Positions 52,429 to 59,430 of a stretch of 64,000 bases of DNA are shown here, piece by piece. The notes below the pieces were generated by a model. That model saw nothing but the letters and a program-made list of their open reading frames with translations, was not told the origin of the DNA and made no database searches. The number at the start of each line of letters is the position of its first letter. Within the stretch, counting starts at the first letter, position 1. Origin of the DNA: Microbaculum marinum (lineage in GTDB: Bacteria > Pseudomonadota > Alphaproteobacteria > Rhizobiales > Tepidamorphaceae). The translations under genes were made by a program, and so were the position numbers. The DNA is taken from NCBI RefSeq assembly GCF_042646165.1, contig NZ_JBHRTC010000024.1, one strand, 5' to 3'.

Positions 52429-53283
52429 ATGGCCGAAGCCGTTCTGACGATTGCCGAGCAGGTGCGCGAACGGCTGCACGAGTTCACCGCGACGGAGCGC
52501 AAGGCCGCGCATGTGCTGCTGGCCACCTATCCGCTGGCGGGGCTCGAGCCGGTCGCGGAGTTCGCCGGGCGCGCCGGCGTCAGCGCGCCGTCGATCCTGC
52601 GCTTCGTTGCCCGCCTCGGGTTCCAGAGCTATCCCGACTTCCAGAAGCGGCTGCGCGAGGAACTGGAGGCGCAACTCAAGTCGCCCTTGATGAAGGCGAG
52701 CTTCGAGCCGGGCACCGCCGGCGCCGAAAGCCGCCTGTTCGACCGGTTCCGCGCCGCCGTCCAGAACAATCTCTCCGAGACCTTTGCCCACCTGCCGCCG
52801 GGCGAGTTCGACGCCGTCACCGAGCTGATGTCGGATCCCAAGCGCCGCATCTACCTGATCGGCGGCCGGTTCACCGACCCGCTGGCGCGCTACCTCGCCT
52901 CGCACCTGCGAATCGTGCGCACCCGCGTCATCCACCTGTCGGGTCAGATCGAGAACCTGCGCGACCAGGTTCTCGACATGCGCAAGAACGACGTTCTGGT
53001 CGTCTTCGACATGCGCCGCTATCAGGCCGACATCGTGTCGCTCGCCAAGCTCGCGGCAAGCCGCGGCGTTAGGATCGTGCTGATCACCGACCAGTGGCTG
53101 TCGCCGATTTCCCGCGTCGCCGCGCACATCCTCTCGGCCCACATCTCGGTGCCGTCGAACTGGGATTCCAACGTCGCCCCGCTCGCCCTCGTCGAGGCGC
53201 TGCTGGCCGCCGTCACCGAGCGCCTGTGGCCGAGCGCGAAGACCCGCATTGCCGAGATCGAGAAGCTCCGGCCGGAGGGCTGA
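52429..53283 (+). CDS. RpiR/MurR-family transcriptional regulator
   Basis: This 284-residue regulator has an N-terminal HTH_6 domain (LHEFTATERKAAHVLLATYPL, then GRAGVSAPSILRFVARLGFQSYPDFQKRL). The C-terminal SIS sugar-phosphate-binding domain is at about residues 125-250 (RRIYLIGGRFTDPLARYLASHLR, and DVLVVFDMRRYQADIVSLAKLAASRGVRIVLITDQ). It is divergent from the TRAP/catabolic locus and probably controls it in response to a phosphorylated or acidic ligand. ATG 52429 is overlapped by a direct-repeat half-site, suggesting autoregulation. Confidence 0.92.
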   Translation: MAEAVLTIAEQVRERLHEFTATERKAAHVLLATYPLAGLEPVAEFAGRAGVSAPSILRFVARLGFQSYPDFQKRLREELEAQLKSPLMKASFEPGTAGAESRLFDRFRAAVQNNLSETFAHLPPGEFDAVTELMSDPKRRIYLIGGRFTDPLARYLASHLRIVRTRVIHLSGQIENLRDQVLDMRKNDVLVVFDMRRYQADIVSLAKLAASRGVRIVLITDQWLSPISRVAAHILSAHISVPSNWDSNVAPLALVEALLAAVTERLWPSAKTRIAEIEKLRPEG

Positions 53284-53375
53284 GCGGCTTTCATCGGCCG
53301 CCGGCGGCCATGGCCATCATTGCAACACGAAGCGGTCGCTACAGTCGCAGCGCCAACGACGGGAAGGAGACTGCA

Positions 53376-54236
53376 ATGAACTTCGCCAACATGGTCGGAC
53401 AGCTGATGCGCGAAGGGCTGTCGCCGGCGACGCAGTCGCGGCTTCAGAACGCCGTCGGCCAGAACAGTCTCGGCGGGCTCGGCGACATTCTCGGCAACGT
53501 GATGGGCGGCTCGGGGGCGTTCGGCTCCGGCCAGGGCGGCGGGCTCGGTGACGTGCTCGGCAGCCTGCAGGAGGCGATGAAGGCCGACAGCGGCGTCGGC
53601 AATCTCAGCCGCGGCCAGGTCGGCGGCATCGGCGCGCTCGCGGGCGCGATCCTCGGCGGCGGATCGGTGAAGGGCGCCGTCGGCGGCGGCGCCATGGCCG
53701 TGCTCGCGACGCTGGCGCTCGCCGCGCTGAAGGACCGGCAGGCCCCGATGGCTTCGGGTCAGTCGGCGCCCGGCAACTCGGCGCCTGTTCAATCGGCGCC
53801 AGGTCAGTCTGCGGGCGTCGCAACGGCGACAGCCGCACCGGCCGTTGCGGAGGCCGAGCTGCGTCGGATGACCTCGCAGGAGACCGCCGAACTGTGCCTG
53901 CATGCGATGGTCGAGGCGGCCAAGTCGGACGGCCAGATCGCGCCCGACGAGATCCGGCGGATCCTCGGCAAGGTCGAGGAATACGGCATGCCTGCCGAGG
54001 AGCGGACGTGCCTGATGGACCTGCTCGGCAAGCCGCAGGACGTCGACGGGCTCGTCGCGGCGATCCCCAGCAGGGAGGTCGGCGCGCAGGTCTATACCGC
54101 CGCCCTGATGGCGATCACCGTCGACACGCCGGAGGAGCGCGGCTTCCTGTCGAAGCTCGCCGCCGGCGCAGCGCTCGATGCCGCCACGGTCGCCCGGCTG
54201 CACGCGATGGTCGGCGCCCCGGCCCCCGGCGCATAG
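53376..54236 (+). CDS. DUF533/TerB-like protein with Gly-rich N-terminal region
   Basis: This 286-residue protein belongs to the DUF533 (YebE-like) family. The C-terminal half (about 160-280) is TerB-like alpha helical: ELCLHAMVEAAKSDGQIAPDEIRRILGKVEEYG. The middle is Gly-rich with a possible membrane-like helix (GAVGGGAMAVLATLALAAL), and a Ser/Ala/Pro repeat (GQSAPGNSAPVQSAPGQSA) forms a linker. The start follows gggaagga. DUF533 proteins are inner-membrane-associated and of unknown function. Confidence 0.85.
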   Translation: MNFANMVGQLMREGLSPATQSRLQNAVGQNSLGGLGDILGNVMGGSGAFGSGQGGGLGDVLGSLQEAMKADSGVGNLSRGQVGGIGALAGAILGGGSVKGAVGGGAMAVLATLALAALKDRQAPMASGQSAPGNSAPVQSAPGQSAGVATATAAPAVAEAELRRMTSQETAELCLHAMVEAAKSDGQIAPDEIRRILGKVEEYGMPAEERTCLMDLLGKPQDVDGLVAAIPSREVGAQVYTAALMAITVDTPEERGFLSKLAAGAALDAATVARLHAMVGAPAPGA

Positions 54237-54375
54237 GACGGACCCGCACCGCCGATCCCCCTTGTCGTTCCTGTCCGGTCTCGGTGGCGCGGCCGGGATC
54301 GCCGGCCGTCCCGTTGAGGCCGGTCCGGTCAAGGCGGGGCCCGTCGACGCGGATCCCGGCGGAACCGATCGGCTC

Positions 54376-54403
54376 TTGAGATGTTTTGTCGTCGGCTTAT
54401 AAT
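54376..54403 (+). promoter_or_regulatory. Strong promoter of the DNA-repair pair
   Basis: TTGAGA (54376-54381), 16 bases, then a perfect TATAAT (54398-54403). It is the best sigma-70-like promoter seen in the window. The initiation site would fall inside the SOS-like site just downstream. Confidence 0.75.
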
Positions 54404-54405
54404 GA

Positions 54406-54420
54406 GAACAAAACAGAAAC
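54406..54420 (+). promoter_or_regulatory. SOS (LexA) box-like site
   Basis: GAAC-AAAACAG-AAAC, one base off the alphaproteobacterial LexA consensus GAAC-N7-GAAC. It begins three bases after TATAAT and would cover the transcription start of the radical-SAM/UDG pair, which fits repression by LexA. Confidence 0.55.
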
Positions 54421-54444
54421 ACTCTCACGCGACACACGGCACCC

Positions 54445-55695
54445 ATGACCAATCTGGACCTGGCGGGAAAGCTCGCGATCCTGGCGGACGCGGCGAAGTA
54501 CGACGCCTCCTGCTCCTCGAGCGCTGCGCCGAAGCGGACCTCGGCCGGCGGCCGCGGCGTCGGCTCGACCGAGGGCTCGGGCATCTGCCATGCCTACGCG
54601 CCGGACGGCCGCTGCATCTCGCTCCTGAAGATCCTGCTGACGAACTACTGCAAGTACGACTGCGCCTATTGCGTCAACCGCATCTCCTCCGACGTCCGGC
54701 GCGCGCGGTTCACGGCGGCCGAGGTCGTCGGCCTCACCCTCGACTTCTACAAGCGCAACTACATCGAGGGCCTGTTCCTCTCCTCCGGGATCATCCGGTC
54801 GTCCGACTACACGATGGAGCAGATCGTCGAGGTCGCGCGCAGCCTGCGGGAGGACCACGACTTCCGCGGCTACATCCACCTGAAGACGATCCCGGAGGCC
54901 GATCCGCTGCTGCTCGAAAAAGCCGGCCGCTATGCCGACCGCCTGTCGATCAATGTCGAGCTGCCGAGCGAACAAAGCCTCGGGCAGCTGGCGCCGGAGA
55001 AGGACCTCGGCGGCATCAAGCGCGCGATGGGCCGGTTGCGGCTGAAGATCGAGGAGGCGAAGGACGAGCGGAAGGCGTCGGCCGCGCCGCCGCCATTCGC
55101 CGGCGCAGGCCAGTCGACCCAGATGATCGTCGGCGCCGATCCCTCCAGCGATCTCGACATCCTGTCCACCTCGACCAGCCTCTACGCGAGCTACCGGCTG
55201 AAGCGGGTTTACTACTCGGCCTTCTCGCCGATCCCGCGCGCCTCCGCCGCGCTGCCGCTGGTACGCCCGCCGCTGATGCGCGAGCACCGGCTCTATCAGG
55301 CCGACTGGCTGCTGCGATTTTACGGATTCTCGACCGGCGAGATCGCCACCGGGATGCGCGGCGGAATGCTCGACCTGAAGATCGATCCGAAGTTCGCCTG
55401 GGCGCTGGAGAACCGGCACGGCTTCCCGGTCGACGTGAACCGGGCGGCAAAGGAGCAGCTCCTGCGCGTGCCGGGGCTTGGCACCAGGGCGGTCAAGCGG
55501 ATCCTGCAGTCGCGTCGCCATCGCCGCCTGCGGCTCGAGGATGTCGGCCGCATCACCGCCTCGATCGCCAGGGTGCGTCCCTTCATCGTCGCCGAAGACT
55601 GGCATCCCGGAACCCTGCTCGATGCCGCCGACCTGCGGGCGAAGCTCGTGACGCCGCCGCGCCAGCTCGACCTGTTCACGGAGCAGGCGGCGTGA
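54445..55695 (+). CDS. Putative DNA modification/repair radical SAM protein (TIGR03916 type)
   Basis: This 416-residue cytosolic enzyme has a radical-SAM cluster motif C69-x3-C73-x2-C76 (YCKYDCAYC) and a short N-terminal Cys block (YDASCSSSAAPKR). A C-terminal helix-hairpin-helix (LLRVPGLGTRAVKRILQSRRHRRL) could contact DNA. The family is always found beside a DUF4130/uracil-DNA glycosylase-family partner, as here, where its stop overlaps the partner's GTG by three bases (GTGA). The reaction is unproven; DNA base modification or repair is the accepted guess. Confidence 0.9.
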   Translation: MTNLDLAGKLAILADAAKYDASCSSSAAPKRTSAGGRGVGSTEGSGICHAYAPDGRCISLLKILLTNYCKYDCAYCVNRISSDVRRARFTAAEVVGLTLDFYKRNYIEGLFLSSGIIRSSDYTMEQIVEVARSLREDHDFRGYIHLKTIPEADPLLLEKAGRYADRLSINVELPSEQSLGQLAPEKDLGGIKRAMGRLRLKIEEAKDERKASAAPPPFAGAGQSTQMIVGADPSSDLDILSTSTSLYASYRLKRVYYSAFSPIPRASAALPLVRPPLMREHRLYQADWLLRFYGFSTGEIATGMRGGMLDLKIDPKFAWALENRHGFPVDVNRAAKEQLLRVPGLGTRAVKRILQSRRHRRLRLEDVGRITASIARVRPFIVAEDWHPGTLLDAADLRAKLVTPPRQLDLFTEQAA

Positions 55696-57161
55696 CCCGA
55701 TACGTGGTCCGGCTGCCCGGCGACGCCGGCGAGACGGAGTGGCGGGAGGCCGCCCGGGCGCTGGACAGGGGCCTCGTTCCGCCCGCGCAGGTCGACTGGC
55801 TCGACGGGTCGGCCGGGCAGGACGACCTGCTGGCTGCTCCGGACCCCGGCCTGCCGGCGCCGGTGTCGCCGCCGCGGCGTGTCCCCCGGGCGCTGATGTC
55901 GCTCGTCTCCGAGGTTCTGATGCATGCCGATTTCGGCCGGTTCGCGCTGTCCTACCGGCTGCTCTGGCGGACCCGCGACGAGGCGGGGCTCGCGCAGATC
56001 GCCTCCGATCCCGACGTCGCCCGCGCCGAGGCGATGGCGCGCTCGGTGCGCCGCGACATGCACAAGATGAAGGCCTTCGTCCGCTTCCGCGAAACCCGCG
56101 ACGGCGACGGCGCGCAGCGTTTCATCGCCTGGTTCGAGCCGGACCATCACATCGTCGCGGCGACCGCGCCGTTCTTCTCGCGTCGTTTCGCCAACATGGA
56201 CTGGTCGATCCTGACGCCGCGGCTGTGCGCGCACTGGCAGCGCGGGGAACTGGTGTTCTCGCCCGGCGTTGCGAAGACGGATGCCCCGGCGCAGGACCGG
56301 CTCGAGGACGTCTGGCGTGTCTACTATTCCTCGATCTTCAACCCGGCGCGGCTGAAGGTGAAGGCGATGACCGCGGAGATGCCGAAGAAGTACTGGCGCA
56401 ATCTGCCGGAGGCGACGCTCATCGACGGCCTGGTGCGCTCGGCTCGGGGCCGCACGGGCGAGATGATCGCCGCCCCACGCCTGCAGCCGCGATGCGCGCA
56501 GGGGAACGGACCGGAGATGCCGATGAGACCGAATTCGCCGGATCCGGACGCGAACGCGCCGCCGGAACCGACACTCGCCGCGATCGCCCGCGATCTGCAG
56601 TCGTGCCGGCGCTGTCCTCTCTACCGGAACGCCACCCAGGCCGTGCCCGGCGAAGGTCCGGCCGACGCGCGGCTGATGCTCGTCGGCGAGCAGCCGGGCG
56701 ACCAGGAGGACCTGGCCGGACGTCCGTTCGTCGGCCCGGCGGGCCGGGTGCTCGACGCCGCGCTTGAGGAGGCCGGCATCGACCGGTCCGCCGTCTACGC
56801 CACCAATACGGTGAAGCACTTCAAGCACGAGCTGCGCGGCAAGCGGCGCCTGCACAAGCGGCCGAACGCCTCCGAGATCGATCATTGCCGGTGGTGGCTA
56901 GACCTGGAACTGAAGCTGGTCAGGCCCCGCCTCGTCGTCGCGCTCGGCGCGTCGGCCGCGCGCGGGGTGCTGGGACGCACCGTGGCGGTCAACGCCTCGC
57001 GCGGCCTGCCGATCGAGAGCCCGGACACCCCGCCGGTGCTGGTGACCGTCCACCCGTCCTATCTGCTGCGGATTCGCGACCGCGACGATGCGGAGCGCGA
57101 GCGCAGGCGCTTCGTCGAGGACCTGCAGCGCGCCGGCGCCTGGGTCGCGAAGGCGGCCTGA
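55692..57161 (+). CDS. DUF4130 plus UdgX-type uracil-DNA glycosylase fusion protein
   Basis: This 489-residue protein joins a DUF4130 domain (TIGR03915 type; about residues 1-260) to a UdgX-like uracil-DNA glycosylase domain (about 290-485). The latter has GEQPGDQED (332-340), an R-loop KRRLHKRPNASE with His388 where UdgX binds DNA uracil covalently, and the late HPS motif with His454. Four Cys (CRRCPLY near the domain start, and later) suggest an iron-sulfur cluster as in family 4 UDGs. The GTG start overlaps the radical-SAM stop. UdgX proteins trap uracil in DNA. Confidence 0.88.
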   Translation: MTRYVVRLPGDAGETEWREAARALDRGLVPPAQVDWLDGSAGQDDLLAAPDPGLPAPVSPPRRVPRALMSLVSEVLMHADFGRFALSYRLLWRTRDEAGLAQIASDPDVARAEAMARSVRRDMHKMKAFVRFRETRDGDGAQRFIAWFEPDHHIVAATAPFFSRRFANMDWSILTPRLCAHWQRGELVFSPGVAKTDAPAQDRLEDVWRVYYSSIFNPARLKVKAMTAEMPKKYWRNLPEATLIDGLVRSARGRTGEMIAAPRLQPRCAQGNGPEMPMRPNSPDPDANAPPEPTLAAIARDLQSCRRCPLYRNATQAVPGEGPADARLMLVGEQPGDQEDLAGRPFVGPAGRVLDAALEEAGIDRSAVYATNTVKHFKHELRGKRRLHKRPNASEIDHCRWWLDLELKLVRPRLVVALGASAARGVLGRTVAVNASRGLPIESPDTPPVLVTVHPSYLLRIRDRDDAERERRRFVEDLQRAGAWVAKAA

Positions 57162-57181
57162 CCGGCGACGGCGCGGCGGAG

Positions 57182-58117
57182 CTACTGGGCGGCCGTCATC
57201 TCCAGCCGGTCGGGCTGCCCGATGTCGTTCAGGTCGAACGGCGTCGTCTGGTAGACCTCGTTGATCCAGTTGCCGAACAGCAGGTGCGCGTGGCTGCGCC
57301 AGCGGTTCTCCGGCCGCAGCGAGGGATCGTCGCCGGGAAAGTAGTTCGCCGGCAGCCGCCCTTCGCCGTCGCGGGCATATTCCTCCGCCAGCGTGTCGGT
57401 GTCGTATTCGACGTGGTTGAACATGTGCAGCGTGCGGTGGCGGGGATCGTGAACCAGGCAGAGCCCGGTCTCGACGCTTTCGGCCAGCACGGTCAGGCCG
57501 CTGTCCGGGGGAATGTCTTCGCGCCGGGTCTCCGTCCAGCGCGAGACGGGAACGCGAAAGTCGTCCGAGAAGCCCCGCAGGTAGGGCGACGAGGGATCGA
57601 GGTTGCGGTGCTGGAACACGCCGAACGCCTTGGCGGGCAGCTCGTGCTTCGGCATGCCGTGGAAATGGTGCAGGGCCGCCTGCGCCGCCCAACAGATGGT
57701 GAGGGAGTTGTGCACGTTCGTCTGCGTCCAGTCGAACACCTCGCACAGCTCGTCCCAGTAGCGCACCTCCTCGAAGGGCAGCCGCTCGACCGGGGCGCCG
57801 GTGGTGACGAAGCCGTCGAAGCGCTCGTGCCGGATGTCGGCCCACGGCCGGTAGAACGCCTCCATGTGCTCCGACGGCGTGTTGATCGGCACGTGATCGG
57901 TCATCCGCACCAGCGTCAGCTCGACCTGCAGCGGGGTCGCGCCGAGCAGGCGGGCGAGCTGGGTTTCCGTCTTGATCTTGTTGGGCATCAGGTTGAGCAG
58001 CCCGATCCGCATCGGCCGGATGTCCTGGCGCACGGCGTCCGTCTCGCGCATCACCATGACGCCCTCGGTCTCGAGGGTACGGCGGGCGGGCAGGTCGTCG
58101 GGAATCTTGATGGGCAC
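57182..58117 (-). CDS. metA: Homoserine O-acetyltransferase (MetA-type)
   Basis: This 311-residue enzyme acylates homoserine in methionine synthesis. The GTG at 58117 gives VPIKIPDDLPARRTLETEGV, the standard MetA start; with it the catalytic Cys in TICWAAQ falls at residue 142, as in known MetA proteins. Position 111, which separates acetyl- from succinyl-CoA users, is Glu (GAPVERLPF). The literature links Glu111 to acetyl-CoA and Gly111 to succinyl-CoA. So an acetyltransferase is predicted despite the frequent succinyltransferase label. A structured leader and promoter are upstream. It is convergent with the UdgX gene. Confidence 0.93.
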   Translation of the reverse strand: MPIKIPDDLPARRTLETEGVMVMRETDAVRQDIRPMRIGLLNLMPNKIKTETQLARLLGATPLQVELTLVRMTDHVPINTPSEHMEAFYRPWADIRHERFDGFVTTGAPVERLPFEEVRYWDELCEVFDWTQTNVHNSLTICWAAQAALHHFHGMPKHELPAKAFGVFQHRNLDPSSPYLRGFSDDFRVPVSRWTETRREDIPPDSGLTVLAESVETGLCLVHDPRHRTLHMFNHVEYDTDTLAEEYARDGEGRLPANYFPGDDPSLRPENRWRSHAHLLFGNWINEVYQTTPFDLNDIGQPDRLEMTAAQ

Positions 58118-58180
58118 TTGCGTCAGTCCTCTGTTCGGGGACGACGCTGTGGCTTGATCCGCTTCGTTGCCGGTCGGCCA

Positions 58181-58253
58181 CATCCTCCTCTCGGAGTGCC
58201 ACCTTGCCCGGACCGGCAGGTTGGCGTTGGGCGTCGTACCCAACTCACGATGC
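58181..58253 (-). ncRNA. Structured metA leader, candidate SAM-I/SAM-IV-clan riboswitch
   Basis: Read on the minus strand, the leader shows GTTGGG/CCCAAC pairing around TACGACG and a long hairpin GCCAACCTGCC / GGGCAAGGTGGC. Next come ACTCC and CTCC-GAGA-GGAG, and a CATC/GATG closing stem joins the ends (58248-58253 with 58181-58185). The pair GCCAACC ... AAGGTGGCACTCC resembles the GGCAACC ... AAGGTGCCAATTCC core of the SAM-I/IV clan. It lies 64 bases before the metA GTG. SAM-II, SAM-alpha and SAM-V markers were not found. Confidence 0.5.
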
Positions 58254-58260
58254 ATGCCTC

Positions 58261-58289
58261 TATTTATGGGGGGCGGCGGCGATTGGCAA
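58261..58289 (-). promoter_or_regulatory. metA promoter
   Basis: On the minus strand TTGCCA (58284-58289), 17 bases, TAAATA (58261-58266). The predicted start, 6-8 bases downstream, lies right at the 5' edge of the structured leader, which supports both calls. Confidence 0.65.
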
Positions 58290-58389
58290 TCCCGAAGTGC
58301 CGCCATCCGGCCGGCATACCGATTGCGTTATGGAATCGGTTATGGCACAACCGAACCGGTTTCAGAATGCAATCACGTGAGGAAACGCG

Positions 58390-59040
58390 ATGTCCAGGGT
58401 GCGTGTGGCGGGGTTCACGATCTCTATCGACGGGTTCGGCGCCGGGCCGGACCAGAGCCTTCGGGAACCGCTCGGCAAGCGGGGCGAGGAGATGCACGGC
58501 TGGATCGTCGGCACCCGCACCTTTCGCACCCTGTTCGGCCGGGAGGGCGGCGCGACCGGCATCGACGACGACTTCACCGCCCGCTCGCTCGACGGTTTCG
58601 GCGCCCACATCATGGGCCGCAACATGTTCGGACCGGTCCGCGGCGGCTGGCCGGACGAGTCCTGGAAGGGCTGGTGGGGCGACAACCCGCCCTATCACAC
58701 TCCCGTCTTCGTGCTGACCCACCATCCCCGCGATCGCGTCGAGATGGAGGGCGGAACCACCTTCCACTTCGTCACCGGCGGCATCGCGGAGGCGCTCGAC
58801 AGGGCCAGGGCGGCGGCCGGCGACAGGGACGTCAAGATCGGCGGCGGCGTCGCCACGGTGCGACAGTACCTGCAGGCCGGCCTGATCGACGAGCTGCACC
58901 TGGCCATCTCCCCCGTGGTGCTCGGGCGCGGCGAGGCGCTGTTTGCCGGCATCGACCTGCCGGGCCTCGGCTTCACGGTGACCAGCCACGTGTCGAGCGA
59001 GCTCGCGCAGCACGTCATCCTGCGCAAGGACGCCGGATGA
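58390..59040 (+). CDS. Dihydrofolate reductase/RibD C-terminal family protein
   Basis: This 216-residue protein has the RibD_C/DHFR fold: MSRVRVAGFTISIDGFGAGPDQS at the start, HIMGRNMFGPVRGGW, PVFVLTHHPRD, KIGGGVATVRQYLQAGLIDELHLAISPVVLGRGEALF. These are NADPH-dependent reductases of pteridine- or deaminated-riboflavin-like substrates; this small subgroup is of unproven function. Its last codon overlaps the start of the NTF2-fold gene (ATGA). Divergent from metA. Confidence 0.9.
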   Translation: MSRVRVAGFTISIDGFGAGPDQSLREPLGKRGEEMHGWIVGTRTFRTLFGREGGATGIDDDFTARSLDGFGAHIMGRNMFGPVRGGWPDESWKGWWGDNPPYHTPVFVLTHHPRDRVEMEGGTTFHFVTGGIAEALDRARAAAGDRDVKIGGGVATVRQYLQAGLIDELHLAISPVVLGRGEALFAGIDLPGLGFTVTSHVSSELAQHVILRKDAG

Positions 59041-59408
59041 GCGATCCCGTCGACATCGCGAAGCGTGCGTTCCGCGCCTACGTGGACGACGATCGCGCGG
59101 CCATCGAGGCGCTGGTCGCCGAGGACTTCCGGTTCACCAGTCCCTACGACAACGGCATCGACCGGCAAACCTATTTCGCCCGCTGCTGGCCGAACCACGA
59201 GGCGATGGCGAAGGTGGATTTCGTCCGCGCGCTTTGCTGCGACGACGAGGTGGCGCTCACCTACGAGGCGACGATGCTGACCGGCCGGGTCGTTCGCAAC
59301 ACCGAGCTGTTCACGATCCGCGACGGCCTGATCGTCGCGGTGGAGGTCTATTTCGGCTGGAACGTCCCCCACGACGCCGAACCGGGCGGCTTCCTCGACC
59401 CCGGTTGA
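59037..59408 (+). CDS. NTF2-like (SnoaL) fold protein
   Basis: This 123-residue protein has the SnoaL-like layout: RAFRAYVDDDRAAIEALVAEDFRFTSPYDNGIDRQTYFARCWP, followed by beta strands VRNTELFTIRDGLIVAVEVYFGWNVP. It is a small alpha/beta barrel often used as isomerase or hydrolase scaffolds. The start overlaps the reductase stop by four bases, so the two are co-translated. Substrate unknown. Confidence 0.85.
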   Translation: MSDPVDIAKRAFRAYVDDDRAAIEALVAEDFRFTSPYDNGIDRQTYFARCWPNHEAMAKVDFVRALCCDDEVALTYEATMLTGRVVRNTELFTIRDGLIVAVEVYFGWNVPHDAEPGGFLDPG

Positions 59409-59430
59409 GGCGGGCCGGGCGGCTGGCACT

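Noticed and set aside
54244..54374. A small gene between the DUF533 gene and the repair pair
   Set aside because: No frame with a ribosome site and plausible coding pattern was seen; the region carries the promoter.
58117..58260. SAM-II (metA-type) or SAM-alpha riboswitch
   Set aside because: The diagnostic CGTGGTGATTTG and GCTAAA elements are absent; the leader fits a SAM-I/IV-like core better.
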